20,793 nucleotides of DNA from Firmicutes bacterium UBA7523 (GTDB lineage Bacteria; Bacillota; Dethiobacteria; Dethiobacterales; Dethiobacteraceae): contig DLMZ01000059.1 in assembly GCA_002479415.1 (NCBI GenBank), forward strand, positions 1 through 20,793, read 5' to 3'. Positions 6,825 to 15,302 of this stretch are shown piece after piece. How positions within the stretch are numbered: the first letter of the stretch is position 1; every line of letters starts with the position of its first letter. A program made the translations under genes and the position numbers. The notes under the pieces are model-generated. The model was not told the DNA's origin and did no database searches. It worked only from the letters and a program-made list of their open reading frames with translations.

Positions 6825-6858
6825 GCGGCTGACATCAATCTGTTAGCCGTATTTTGTT
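6825..6858 (+). terminator. Riboswitch-controlled terminator before lysA
   Basis: Arms CGGCTGAC (6826-6833) and GTTAGCCG (6842-6849) make an 8-bp stem with one G-U pair and an 8-base loop; TATTTTGTT follows. The tract is interrupted by A and G, so it is a moderate terminator. It is the likely expression platform of the lysine riboswitch. The competing antiterminator was not resolved. Confidence 0.7.
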
Positions 6859-6927
6859 ATTGTAAAAAGCAGGAACCCTTTCTGTAATCAACGATGTTGG
6901 AGAGGAATAAATTATTGGAGGGAAAAA

Positions 6928-8253
6928 ATGCTTCTAACAGGTACTATGAAATTTAATGAACGGGGTAATTTGGTAATAGGTGGGTGCGATGCGGTTGACC
7001 TGGTTAAGGAATTCGGTACGCCGCTGTACGTTATGGACGAAGAGCTAGTACGTAAAAACTGTGCTGAATATCGGGATACTTTTAAAAAAGTTTATCCGGA
7101 TAGTCAGGTCGTGTATGCCGGCAAGGCTTTTTTGACTACAGCCATGTGCCGCTTGGTGGAAGAAGAAGGTATGGGGCTTGATGTTGTGTCTGGCGGAGAA
7201 ATTTTTACGGCATTGCAAGCTGGGTTTCCCGCGCAGAAGATGATTTTCCACGGGAATAATAAATCGCCGAAGGAAGTCGAAATGGCTTTAACTTACGGAG
7301 TAGGCCGTTTTGTGGTTGATAGTATATCCGAGTTGGAATTATTGGAAGAGATTGCGGGCAATATGGGTAAAACTGCGGAAATTTATTTTCGTATTAAGCC
7401 GGGTGTTGATGCACACACCCATCACTATATTCAGACAGGCCAATTAGATTCCAAGTTTGGATTGGGCTTGTCCGACGGGGAAGCAATGGATGCCGTTGAA
7501 ACGGTGGCAAAATTGAAGAACGTGGTATTGTGCGGCTTGCACTGCCATATAGGCTCGCAGATTTTTGACTTAGAGCCTTTCCGGTTGGCGGCATCGATAA
7601 TGATGGACTTTATTCAGGAAATTAAAGAAAAGACAGGGATTATCATTAGCGAGCTTGATTTGGGAGGCGGATTTGGTATCCGCTATTTGGAGGAGGATTC
7701 TCCGCATCCGCTGGATGAGTTTGTGAAAATGATTGCTGCTACAGTAAAAGAGAAAGCGGCAGAGCATGGATTGGCGTTGCCTAAGCTTCTTGTGGAGCCG
7801 GGCCGATCCATTGTTGGTGAAGCTGGAACAACTCTTTACACCGTGGGATCATGTAAGACGGTTCCCGGTATTCGCAAGTATGTTGCTGTGGACGGAGGCA
7901 TGATGGATAATTTGCGTACGGCCTTGTATGAAGCTAAGTATTCGGCGGTTGTTGCCAACAGGGCAGATAAAGAACCGTCTGAAGTTGTTTCCATCGCGGG
8001 AAAAGCTTGCGAGTCCGGTGATATGTTAATCTGGGATATTGAGTTGCCTGTTTTGCGACGTGGAGATATTCTAGCGGTGCTTTCAACAGGTGCATATCAT
8101 TATTCCATGTCTAATAACTACAATCGCTTTACCAGGCCCCCGGTAGTATTTGTTCGCGATGGGGAAGCAGAATTGGTTGTGGAGCGGGAGTCATATGAGG
8201 ACGTGGTGCAGAGAGATATTATTCCTGCCCGCCTGAGAAATGACCGTCATTAA
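6928..8253 (+). CDS. lysA: Diaminopimelate decarboxylase
   Basis: LysA is the PLP enzyme that decarboxylates meso-diaminopimelate to L-lysine, the last step of the pathway. The 441-residue protein is a fold-III PLP barrel: the PLP lysine is K66 in VVYAGKAF, followed by HIGSQ (207-211), GGGFG (246-250), EPGRS (290-294) and the catalytic CESGD (361-365). The ATG start has GGAGGG six bases upstream. It is the first gene behind the lysine riboswitch, so the enzyme that drains diaminopimelate from cell-wall synthesis into lysine sits closest to the control element. dapF follows after 23 bases. Confidence 0.97.
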   Translation: MLLTGTMKFNERGNLVIGGCDAVDLVKEFGTPLYVMDEELVRKNCAEYRDTFKKVYPDSQVVYAGKAFLTTAMCRLVEEEGMGLDVVSGGEIFTALQAGFPAQKMIFHGNNKSPKEVEMALTYGVGRFVVDSISELELLEEIAGNMGKTAEIYFRIKPGVDAHTHHYIQTGQLDSKFGLGLSDGEAMDAVETVAKLKNVVLCGLHCHIGSQIFDLEPFRLAASIMMDFIQEIKEKTGIIISELDLGGGFGIRYLEEDSPHPLDEFVKMIAATVKEKAAEHGLALPKLLVEPGRSIVGEAGTTLYTVGSCKTVPGIRKYVAVDGGMMDNLRTALYEAKYSAVVANRADKEPSEVVSIAGKACESGDMLIWDIELPVLRRGDILAVLSTGAYHYSMSNNYNRFTRPPVVFVRDGEAELVVERESYEDVVQRDIIPARLRNDRH

Positions 8254-8276
8254 AACCACAAAATAAGGAGGTTCCT

Positions 8277-9173
8277 ATGTTCTTCACTAAAATGCACGGG
8301 CTAGGCAACGATTTTGTGGTTATTGAAGATTTTTCACTGGAGTTAGCTAATTATGATGAGCTGGCTCGTTGGCTTTGCCACAGAAATTTCGGTGTTGGAG
8401 CCGACGGCCTTGTGCTGTTGCAGCTTTCGGACAAAGCGGCATTCCGCATGCGTATATTTAATTCTGACGGCAGCGAGGCAGAAATGTGCGGCAATGCGCT
8501 GCGTTGTGTCGGTAAATATGTGTATGAAAAAGGACTGGCCACAGAAACAATAATTTCCCTGGAAATGTTTAATAATGTGAAAATGCTGCGCTTAGATGTG
8601 GACGGTGATAAGGTTTTAGCTGTGGAAGTAGATATGGGAGAGCCTTATCTGGATAGTGATCAGATTCCGGTAACAGGAGAGAAGCGCAGGGTGATAGCTG
8701 AAGAAATAACTGCTGGGGACGAGAAGTTTGCGTTTACGGCGGTTTCCATGGGCAACCCACATTGCGTAATTTTTACCGAGAATATAGCTGCTGTTGCTCT
8801 GGATGCTTGGGGGCCTGCTTTGGAAACACACCATATTTTCCCCCGTAAAACTAATGTGGAGTTTGTGGAAGTAAAATCGCCGGGAGAAGCTTCTTTTGTG
8901 GTATGGGAGCGGGGTGTTGGACCAACATTGGCTTGTGGCTCCGGCGCTTGCGCTGTGCTGGTGGCAGGGGTTTTAAACAGAAAGCTTGAGCGTAAAGCAA
9001 TGCTTCATCTGCCCGGTGGTTCACTGGAAGTTGAGTGGCGGGATGATAATCATGTCTATATGACTGGTCCGGCAACAGAAGTGTTCCGTGGAGAGTTGAT
9101 TATGGAAAGAGATTTTGCAAGAAAATATAATAGTAAAAGAGGTATAGAGGATAATGAATATTCAACCTGCTGA
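8277..9173 (+). CDS. dapF: Diaminopimelate epimerase
   Basis: DapF converts LL- to meso-diaminopimelate with two cysteines acting as acid and base, without a cofactor. The protein begins MFFTKMHGLGNDFVVIE, a family mark; catalytic cysteines are C71 in MCGNALR and C220 in ACGSGACA. It is 298 residues, slightly longer than usual (about 275), because its C-terminal tail runs on and overlaps the dapL start by 20 bases. The start has AAGGAGG a few bases before ATG. Its product feeds lysA and peptidoglycan. Confidence 0.97.
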   Translation: MFFTKMHGLGNDFVVIEDFSLELANYDELARWLCHRNFGVGADGLVLLQLSDKAAFRMRIFNSDGSEAEMCGNALRCVGKYVYEKGLATETIISLEMFNNVKMLRLDVDGDKVLAVEVDMGEPYLDSDQIPVTGEKRRVIAEEITAGDEKFAFTAVSMGNPHCVIFTENIAAVALDAWGPALETHHIFPRKTNVEFVEVKSPGEASFVVWERGVGPTLACGSGACAVLVAGVLNRKLERKAMLHLPGGSLEVEWRDDNHVYMTGPATEVFRGELIMERDFARKYNSKRGIEDNEYSTC

Positions 9174-10347
9174 GAGAATTAGCAAATTGCCCCGTTACTT
9201 ATTTGCTGAAATTGACAAGAAAGTGCGTGCTGCCTTAGATAAAGGTGTTGATGTTATTAAGCTAGGTATTGGCGACCCAGACCAGCCTACGCCTGATTAT
9301 ATTATCAATAGAATGGTGGCTGAGGTGCAGAAATCCGCTAACCATACTTATCCTCCCGACGAGGGATTGGCCGAATTTAAACAGGCGGTGGCCGATTATT
9401 ATAAAGAGAGGCACGGAGTGGACTTGGACCCTCAGAAAGAGGTTTGCGTTTTACTTGGCTCAAAAGAGGGAATCGCCCATATTTCCGCTTGCTTTGTTAA
9501 TGCCGGAGATGTGAACTTGGTGCCTGATCCAGGCTACCCGGTATACAGTATAGGCACAATGTTTGCCGGTGGTGAAGTTTATCGCATGCCGCTTAAAACT
9601 GAGAATAACTTTTTACCTGATTTGTCTGCTATTGACACTGCAGTGGCGAAGAAAGCCAAGCTGATGTTTTTAAATTATCCAAATAACCCTACCGGTGCCG
9701 ATGCTTCTTTAGATTTTTTTGCCGAGGTGGCCAAATATGCCGCTGAGAATAATATAATAGTTTGCCATGACCAAGCATATAGTGAAATTGCTTATGACGG
9801 CTATAAGCCGCCTTCATTCTTGGAAGCACCGGGTGGTAAAGATGTTTGTATCGAATTTGGTTCACTATCCAAAACATTTAACATGACTGGCTGGCGTATC
9901 GGGTATGCTGTGGGCCGTGCTGAAGTGGTGGAGGTGTTGTCGCGCTATAAAACAAACATTGATTCTGGTGTGTTCAAAGCTGTACAGTACGCCGGCACAG
10001 AAGCGTTTGACAGCGATAGCAGGGTATCTTTTAATGAGAAAATGAACAAAATTTATCAGGAACGGCGCGATGTTGTGGTGGAAGCATTGCGGCAAATGGG
10101 TATCAATGTCCGTACTCCGAAAGCTACTTTTTATGTTTGGGCTCCTGTACCTGATGGCTTTGCATCTTCTACTGAGTTTGTGGGCTATATTTTGGATGAA
10201 ACAGGCGTGGTAATTACCCCGGGCCGTGGTTTCGGTGAGTACGGAGAGGGCTACTTCCGCATTGCACTCACGGTAGATGCAGAGAGAATGCGTGAAGCTA
10301 TGGGGCGCATCAAGCAGGCTTTGGCAAGCCGTGCCCAAGGGAAATAA
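9154..10347 (+). CDS. dapL: LL-diaminopimelate aminotransferase
   Basis: DapL makes LL-diaminopimelate directly from tetrahydrodipicolinate and glutamate, bypassing the DapD/DapC/DapE acyl steps. The 397-residue fold-I aminotransferase has NNPTG (177-181), the PLP-contacting aspartate region HDQAYSE (205-211), the PLP lysine K240 in SLSKTFNMTGWRIGY and R248. The N terminus (AERISKLPRYLFAEIDKKV, then GIGDPDQPTP) is typical of DapL rather than of aspartate aminotransferase, and the neighbours dapF and lysA support this. GAGG precedes the ATG inside the dapF 3' end; the two genes overlap by 20 bases. Confidence 0.93.
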   Translation: MNIQPAERISKLPRYLFAEIDKKVRAALDKGVDVIKLGIGDPDQPTPDYIINRMVAEVQKSANHTYPPDEGLAEFKQAVADYYKERHGVDLDPQKEVCVLLGSKEGIAHISACFVNAGDVNLVPDPGYPVYSIGTMFAGGEVYRMPLKTENNFLPDLSAIDTAVAKKAKLMFLNYPNNPTGADASLDFFAEVAKYAAENNIIVCHDQAYSEIAYDGYKPPSFLEAPGGKDVCIEFGSLSKTFNMTGWRIGYAVGRAEVVEVLSRYKTNIDSGVFKAVQYAGTEAFDSDSRVSFNEKMNKIYQERRDVVVEALRQMGINVRTPKATFYVWAPVPDGFASSTEFVGYILDETGVVITPGRGFGEYGEGYFRIALTVDAERMREAMGRIKQALASRAQGK

Positions 10348-10389
10348 TGTGCAAGAAAGACATAATTTCTATATAAAGGCGGTGCTGTA

Positions 10390-11427
10390 ATGAAGAAGTT
10401 TAATGTTGCCATTGTTGGGGCTACAGGTATGGTGGGCAAGTCTCTCGTTCAGGTGCTTCAGGAAAGGGATTTCCCCGTCGGTGATTTAAAGCTGTTGGCT
10501 TCGGCCCGTTCTGTTGATACCATAGTTGAGGTGTCGGGACAAGAATACCGGGTTGAAGAAGCAAAGCCGGATGCTTTTGAAGGTGTGGATATAGCTTTTT
10601 TCAGTGCAGGAGAGGCTATCAGCCGTGAGCTGGCACCGGAGGCTGTGCGGCGCGGCGCGGTGGTTATTGACAACAGCAACGCATTCAGGATGGATGAAGG
10701 AATGCCTTTGGTGGTGCCTGAGGTTAATCCCGATGCATTAGATGGGCATCAAGGAATTATTGCCAATCCAAATTGCTCTACTATTCAGTTGGTGGTAGCG
10801 CTGCAGCCACTGCAGGAAGCTGTTGGCTTAAAACGGGTGGTTGTCGCCTCATATCAGGCGGTTTCTGGAGCGGGAAAAGAAGCGGTGGACGAACTGGCTG
10901 CTCAGACTTTGGCAATTTTGGAAGGAAGGGACGATTATCCCCGGGAGCGCTTTCCCCACGGCGGAGCTAAGGTGCAGCATCAAATGGCATTTAATATGGT
11001 GCCGCAAATTGATGTGCTAACCGAAAATGGATATTCTAAGGAAGAAATGAAAATTATCCGTGAGACTCGTAAGATAATGGGCTTGCCGGAGCTGAAGATT
11101 ACAAGCACAACAGTGCGTGTTCCCGTTTTTAACGGGCATTCCGAGGCTGTGAATGTAGAGTTTGAGAAAGCGCTTTCTCCCGAGGAAGCGCGGGAGTTGT
11201 TACGGAAGGCGCCGGGCATTGTTGTGATTGACGATATTGACGAATTGGCTTACCCCATGCCGGCACAGCTTGACGGTCGAGATGAGGTTTTCGTCGGCAG
11301 AATCCGTGCCGACCATTCGGTAGAGCATGGGCTTAACATGTGGGTTGTTGCCGACAACATCCGCAAGGGTGCTGCAACAAACTCTATCCAAATTGCAGAA
11401 GCTCTTATTGCCCGCGGCCAACTGTAG
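10390..11427 (+). CDS. asd: Aspartate-semialdehyde dehydrogenase
   Basis: Asd reduces aspartyl phosphate to aspartate semialdehyde with NADPH, the second step shared by lysine, methionine and threonine synthesis. The 345-residue protein has the nucleotide motif GATGMVG (10-16), the active-site cysteine C129 in NPNCST, SGAGKEAV (159-166) and the catalytic histidine H250 in VPVFNGHSE. Lengths and motifs are standard for the family. The ATG start has AAGGCGGTG upstream. It is separated by only 8 bases from dapG, whose enzyme supplies its substrate. Confidence 0.97.
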   Translation: MKKFNVAIVGATGMVGKSLVQVLQERDFPVGDLKLLASARSVDTIVEVSGQEYRVEEAKPDAFEGVDIAFFSAGEAISRELAPEAVRRGAVVIDNSNAFRMDEGMPLVVPEVNPDALDGHQGIIANPNCSTIQLVVALQPLQEAVGLKRVVVASYQAVSGAGKEAVDELAAQTLAILEGRDDYPRERFPHGGAKVQHQMAFNMVPQIDVLTENGYSKEEMKIIRETRKIMGLPELKITSTTVRVPVFNGHSEAVNVEFEKALSPEEARELLRKAPGIVVIDDIDELAYPMPAQLDGRDEVFVGRIRADHSVEHGLNMWVVADNIRKGAATNSIQIAEALIARGQL

Positions 11428-11435
11428 GAGACGCC

Positions 11436-12686
11436 ATGAAGATTATTGTACAGAAATTTGGCGGCACATCAGTGGCGACTCTTTCCTTACGGCAGGAAGT
11501 GGTTAATCGGGTTAAAGAAGCCAGAGCAAAAGGTTATAAGCCTGTGGTAGTAGTCTCAGCCATGGGCAGAGCCGGCGATCCTTATGCCACAGATACTTTA
11601 AAAGGCTTAATGGCAGCTTGTGGTAGTCAGTCCTCGCGGGATATGGATATGATTATGTCCTGTGGGGAAATCATTTCCGCAGTAGTCATGTCTTCAACAC
11701 TGTGTGCTGAGGGAATCCCTTCTTTAGCATTGACCGGCGGACAGGCGGGAATGATTACAGACGGTAATTACGGAGACGCTCAAGTAGTTGATTTTCATCC
11801 GGATAGGCTTTTGGCCCACCTGCGTAATGATGAAGTGGCGGTAGTTGCCGGTTTTCAAGGTGCTACTCATTATGGGGAGATTAATACCATGGGACGGGGA
11901 GGCAGTGACACCAGTGCTGTAATTATCGGCGCCGGCCTTGGTGCGGAACTGGTGGAAATATATACTGATGTAAGCGGGATTATGACTGCTGATCCAAAGC
12001 TTGTCTCCAATGCACGCATAATAGATCATTTAACTTATAATGAAGTATGCCAGCTCGCTTATGAAGGAGCTAAAGTAATTCACCCCAGAGCGGTGGAAGT
12101 AGCTATGCAGCATAATGTCTCCTTGGTAGTTAAGCACTTAATTAAAGGAGAAGAAGGCACAATAATCAGCAGTGAAGCTGCTTCGGTCGGCGAATATCGT
12201 TATGCGCACCGGGAGACACGGATAATTACTGGAATTGCCCATATGCCCGGACTTGTTCAGGTGACTGTGGGTATGGATGCCGATGACGCCGATTTGGAGC
12301 TGCAAATGTTCAACCAGCTGGCGGAATCACGGATATCCATTGATTTAATCTCTATATTCCCTGAACGCAAGAACTTTACTATAAAGGAAGACGATTTGCC
12401 TGATACCGAAGTTATTGTCAAGAAGCTGGGGCTAAAGTGTTCTCTTCAGGCAAACTGTGCGAAGGTTTCTGTGGTGGGGCTGGGAATGCGCAATATCCCA
12501 GGAGTAATGGCCGAAGTAATAAAAGCCCTGAAAGAAAGAAGCATCAGAATACTGCAAACAGGTGATTCAAACATTACTATTTCCTTGCTAATCAGGGAAG
12601 AAGATTTATCCGAAGCGATTCGCACTCTTCATGATCATTTCAGGCTGGCGGCCCCTCCCGGTGATGATGACCGGGTTTTGGCCTAA
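11436..12686 (+). CDS. dapG: Aspartate kinase, DapG type
   Basis: This enzyme phosphorylates aspartate, the first step of the aspartate family pathway. At 416 residues it has the kinase domain with KFGGTS (7-12), SAMGR.GDPYATD, the SCGEIIS region and GRGGSDTSA, then two ACT domains in the last third, which bind feedback effectors. The start MKIIVQKFGGTSV and the overall sequence closely resemble B. subtilis DapG (aspartokinase I), whose known effector is meso-diaminopimelate rather than lysine; the same effector is inferred here. The open frame extends upstream into asd, but TAGGAG five bases before ATG at 11436 and the conserved N terminus fix the start. It is the last gene of the lysine operon; no clear terminator follows before the next promoter. 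Confidence 0.95.
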   Translation: MKIIVQKFGGTSVATLSLRQEVVNRVKEARAKGYKPVVVVSAMGRAGDPYATDTLKGLMAACGSQSSRDMDMIMSCGEIISAVVMSSTLCAEGIPSLALTGGQAGMITDGNYGDAQVVDFHPDRLLAHLRNDEVAVVAGFQGATHYGEINTMGRGGSDTSAVIIGAGLGAELVEIYTDVSGIMTADPKLVSNARIIDHLTYNEVCQLAYEGAKVIHPRAVEVAMQHNVSLVVKHLIKGEEGTIISSEAASVGEYRYAHRETRIITGIAHMPGLVQVTVGMDADDADLELQMFNQLAESRISIDLISIFPERKNFTIKEDDLPDTEVIVKKLGLKCSLQANCAKVSVVGLGMRNIPGVMAEVIKALKERSIRILQTGDSNITISLLIREEDLSEAIRTLHDHFRLAAPPGDDDRVLA

Positions 12687-12803
12687 GGCTTTAAGCGCGT
12701 AATTTGAGTTATTGCAGAAACGTAAAATAAGCTAAAAAGCAGGGCGTCTATAATCGGTTGTATAATTTTTGGAGCCAATGATTTAAGATTAGGGAAAAAA
12801 TAC

Positions 12804-12832
12804 TTGACAGCTTTACTGTATCTAGTTAGAAT
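12804..12832 (+). promoter_or_regulatory. Promoter of the aromatic operon
   Basis: TTGACA (12804-12809) and TAGAAT (12827-12832) are separated by 17 bases, a near-consensus sigma-A promoter. Transcription should start near 12839, about a dozen bases before the T-box stem I, which supports the assignment. The stretch 12687-12803 between dapG and this promoter holds no gene or clear terminator that I can see. Confidence 0.85.
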
Positions 12833-12850
12833 TAATGCCATACACATTAA

Positions 12851-13110
12851 CGCGATGATGAGGAAACAGTAGGACGCAGTTTGGATTACAGAGAGCCGGT
12901 GGTGCTGCAAACCGGTATCCGTGCAGTCTGAAATTACACCTCCGAGCGGCGGACCGAAAGGTAACAAGTAGGCTCCGACGGAATCCCTCCGTTATATGGG
13001 GAAAGGGCATAATCCCCTTGCGGGCCGTGCCTTGCGAGTGGGCCGATACGGCTAAATTGGGTGGTACCGCGGATATAATCCGTCCCTTCGGGGGCGGATT
13101 TTTTATTTTG
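12851..13110 (+). promoter_or_regulatory. T-box leader, probably tyrosine-specific
   Basis: This is a tRNA-sensing leader. Stem I shows GATGAGG (5' base), AGTA (12868-12871), AGAGAGCCGG, the GGTGCTGC apical region, and the GAA plus CCTCCGAG 3' side. The T-box sequence TGGGTGGTACCGCG is at 13058-13071, followed by the terminator. Between GTC and CCTC the specifier loop reads TGAAATTACA; the triplet just before the last A is TAC (12935-12937), tyrosine. ATT or TTA in other registers cannot be fully excluded, but tyrA in the operon favours tyrosine. Uncharged tRNA should pair with the specifier and with the T-box bulge, forming the antiterminator and switching on aroF-tyrA-aroA. Confidence 0.93.
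13078..13108 (+). terminator. T-box-controlled terminator before aroF
   Basis: Arms ATCCGTCCC (13078-13086) and GGGGCGGAT (13091-13099) pair over nine bases with one G-U, closed by a UUCG tetraloop; TTTTTTATTTT follows. The CGTCCC part of the 5' arm can instead pair with GGG of the T-box sequence, the usual antiterminator exchange. Confidence 0.92.
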
Positions 13111-13157
13111 GTTTAAAAATGAAAGCATGTAAAAAATAATGATGAGGTGAAAGTAAA

Positions 13158-14183
13158 ATGATTATTGTTATGAATCCTGGGGTACAGGAAGAGGAAATAC
13201 AAAGAGTTGTTAATAAACTAAAAGAAGCAGGCTTGGGCGTCCATTTATCTGCAGGGGAGTTTCGCACTATTATCGGGGCTATAGGTGATGAAAAGCTGGT
13301 CAGGGAGCTTGGTCTTGAAGCTATTTCCTCGGTAGAGCGGGTGTTGCCTATTACGCAGCCTTTTAAGTTGGTGAGCAGGGAGTTCAAGCAAGAAAACACC
13401 GTCTTTGATTTAGGCACCTGCAAAATTGGTGGCGACGAAATTGTGGTGATGGCCGGGCCGTGTGCGGTGGAAAGTGAAGAGCAGTTGTTGGAGGCTGCTA
13501 TGGGCATTAAAGCGGCCGGTGCTCAAATTCTGAGGGGAGGCGCATTTAAGCCACGGACTTCGCCATATGCTTTTCAGGGATTGGAAGAAGAGGGTTTAAA
13601 GCTATTGGCTAGAGTCCGGGAAAAGACCGGACTGCCCATTGTTACTGAGGTTATGGATCAGCATACTGTAGGCGTGGTCAATGAATATACCGACATTATT
13701 CAGGTTGGCGCACGGAATATGCAAAACTTCTATATGTTAAGAGAGCTGGGGAAATTAAATAAGCCCATCCTTTTAAAGAGGGGGCTCTCAGCCACTATTG
13801 AAGAGTGGCTGATGGCTGCGGAGTATTTAATGTCAGGAGGTAACCATCAAGTTATTCTTTGTGAAAGAGGTATTCGTACCTTTGAAACATACACCAGGAA
13901 TACTTTGGATTTAAGTGCCATTCCTGTTGTTAAGCATTTAAGCCATTTGCCTGTGATTGTAGACCCCAGCCACGGTACGGGGAACTGGCGTTGGGTGCCG
14001 TCTATGAGCCGGGCTGCTGTGGCTGCCGGAGCCGATGGTCTAATGATTGAAGTTCATCCTCATCCGGAGACTGCTCTCTGCGATGGCGCTCAGTCACTGA
14101 CTATAGAGAAGTTTGGCATTTTGATGGATGAATTACGTAAAGTGTCCGCCGTTTTCGATAAAAGGTTGGGGACGGTGAGTTAA
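13158..14183 (+). CDS. aroF: 3-deoxy-7-phosphoheptulonate (DAHP) synthase, type I beta
   Basis: AroF condenses phosphoenolpyruvate with erythrose 4-phosphate, the entry step to aromatic amino acids. The 341-residue protein has a ferredoxin-like/ACT-like N-terminal regulatory domain (about 1-70) and a barrel of the DAHP/KDO8P synthase family: MAGPCAVES (98-106, metal-binding C102), KPRTSPYAFQG (131-141), LLKRG, DPSHGTG (269-275), IEVHPHPE and CDGAQSL. The N-terminal domain, as in Thermotoga-type enzymes, is the known site for tyrosine or phenylalanine feedback. The ATG start has GAGGTG eight bases upstream. It is the first gene behind the T-box, and tyrA abuts its stop codon. Confidence 0.95.
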   Translation: MIIVMNPGVQEEEIQRVVNKLKEAGLGVHLSAGEFRTIIGAIGDEKLVRELGLEAISSVERVLPITQPFKLVSREFKQENTVFDLGTCKIGGDEIVVMAGPCAVESEEQLLEAAMGIKAAGAQILRGGAFKPRTSPYAFQGLEEEGLKLLARVREKTGLPIVTEVMDQHTVGVVNEYTDIIQVGARNMQNFYMLRELGKLNKPILLKRGLSATIEEWLMAAEYLMSGGNHQVILCERGIRTFETYTRNTLDLSAIPVVKHLSHLPVIVDPSHGTGNWRWVPSMSRAAVAAGADGLMIEVHPHPETALCDGAQSLTIEKFGILMDELRKVSAVFDKRLGTVS

Positions 14184-15299
14184 TTGTCTCCTGCTTTTAA
14201 AAAAGCACTAATCATTGGGGTGGGCATGGTGGGCGGCTCTTTGGGCCGGGCATTGCTTGCACGGAAATTAGCAGCTGAAGTGGTGGGAGTAGACTCTGTT
14301 TCTGGAGTGCTGGAAAAGGCTGTGGAGTTAGGTGCTGTGAGCTATGGTGCTCCTTCCTTGGCCGACGGAGTAGTCGGAGCGGATTTAATAATCTTAGCGG
14401 CTCCTGTAGGTGCCACCATTTCTTTGTTAACAGAGCTGGCTACACTCGTTAATGATAAGAATGTGCTGATTAGCGATGTTTGCAGTACTAAAGCTAAGAT
14501 AGTTAGCCATGCTGCTTCCGTACTGCCGCCCACAGCGTCATTTATCGGGGGGCATCCCATGGCCGGTTCGGAAAAAGAAGGGGTAAATGCATTGGATGAA
14601 GCACTCTTTGAAAATGCTCTCTATATTTTAACGGCGTCTTCGGGGAATGACCCTTTTGCGCTGGAAGCTATGGAGAAGCTGGTCAAAGGGCTGGGTGCGG
14701 TTCCGATGGTAATGGATGCGGCGCAGCATGACCGTGTGGTGGCGGCTATTTCCCATCTGCCCCATATGGCCGCTTCGGCTTTAGCGCAGACTGCAGCCGG
14801 GTGTACCAACTACCGCAATGAACTGTTGTCTCTGGCAGCGGGCGGATTCCGTGACACAACAAGAGTGGCAATGGGCAACCCGGAAATGTGGAAAGATATT
14901 TGTCTTTCAAACAGAGATAATATTTTGACAATGCTGGACTCATACAGCAAAGAGCTTACAGCATTGCGTTCCTTGATTGCTGAAGGCGAGGAAAACAAAC
15001 TGTTGGCATATCTTGAGCAAGCGCGGGAATTTCGCCGCCAAGTTCCCTCCCGTGGAAAAGGGATTTTGCCGCTGGTATATAATTTATATGTATATGTGCC
15101 TGACAGGCCGGGAATTATCGGTGAGGTCGCAACGAAGCTTGGAGCATCTGGGGTTAACATTGCGGAAATAGAGCTGCTCAGAGTCAGAGAAGAAATAGGG
15201 GGGCCGTTGCGTTTGGGATTTTTAAGTATCTCCGGCCGCTATCAAGCGGAGAAAATGCTTAAAAAAGAAGGATTTCGTACGGAAATACAGGAGGATTGA
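14184..15299 (+). CDS. tyrA: Prephenate dehydrogenase with C-terminal ACT domain
   Basis: TyrA oxidises and decarboxylates prephenate to 4-hydroxyphenylpyruvate, the committed step to tyrosine. The 371-residue protein has a Rossmann motif GVGMVGGSLG (12-21), the GGHPMAGSE segment (122-130) with the catalytic histidine H124, and a C-terminal ACT domain (about 296-371; YVPDRPGIIGEVATKLG) that probably binds tyrosine. The start is TTG placed directly after the aroF stop (TAATTG), with a weak GGTGAG four bases before it, so translation is probably coupled to aroF. aroA follows after 3 bases. Confidence 0.94.
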   Translation: MSPAFKKALIIGVGMVGGSLGRALLARKLAAEVVGVDSVSGVLEKAVELGAVSYGAPSLADGVVGADLIILAAPVGATISLLTELATLVNDKNVLISDVCSTKAKIVSHAASVLPPTASFIGGHPMAGSEKEGVNALDEALFENALYILTASSGNDPFALEAMEKLVKGLGAVPMVMDAAQHDRVVAAISHLPHMAASALAQTAAGCTNYRNELLSLAAGGFRDTTRVAMGNPEMWKDICLSNRDNILTMLDSYSKELTALRSLIAEGEENKLLAYLEQAREFRRQVPSRGKGILPLVYNLYVYVPDRPGIIGEVATKLGASGVNIAEIELLRVREEIGGPLRLGFLSISGRYQAEKMLKKEGFRTEIQED

Positions 15300-15302
15300 T
15301 TA

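Noticed and set aside
9865..10338. Minus-strand frame of 157 codons opposite dapL
   Set aside because: No family resemblance; it lies wholly within a certain gene and has histidine- and cysteine-rich shadow composition.
9154..10347. Possibility that the gene called dapL is a general aspartate aminotransferase
   Set aside because: The N-terminal sequence and its place between dapF and asd under a lysine riboswitch favour DapL.
12683..12967. Minus-strand reading frame of about 94 codons with hydrophobic stretches
   Set aside because: It runs antisense through the T-box stem I and the aromatic-operon promoter, has no ribosome site before plausible starts, and resembles no family I know. The hydrophobicity comes from AT-rich DNA.
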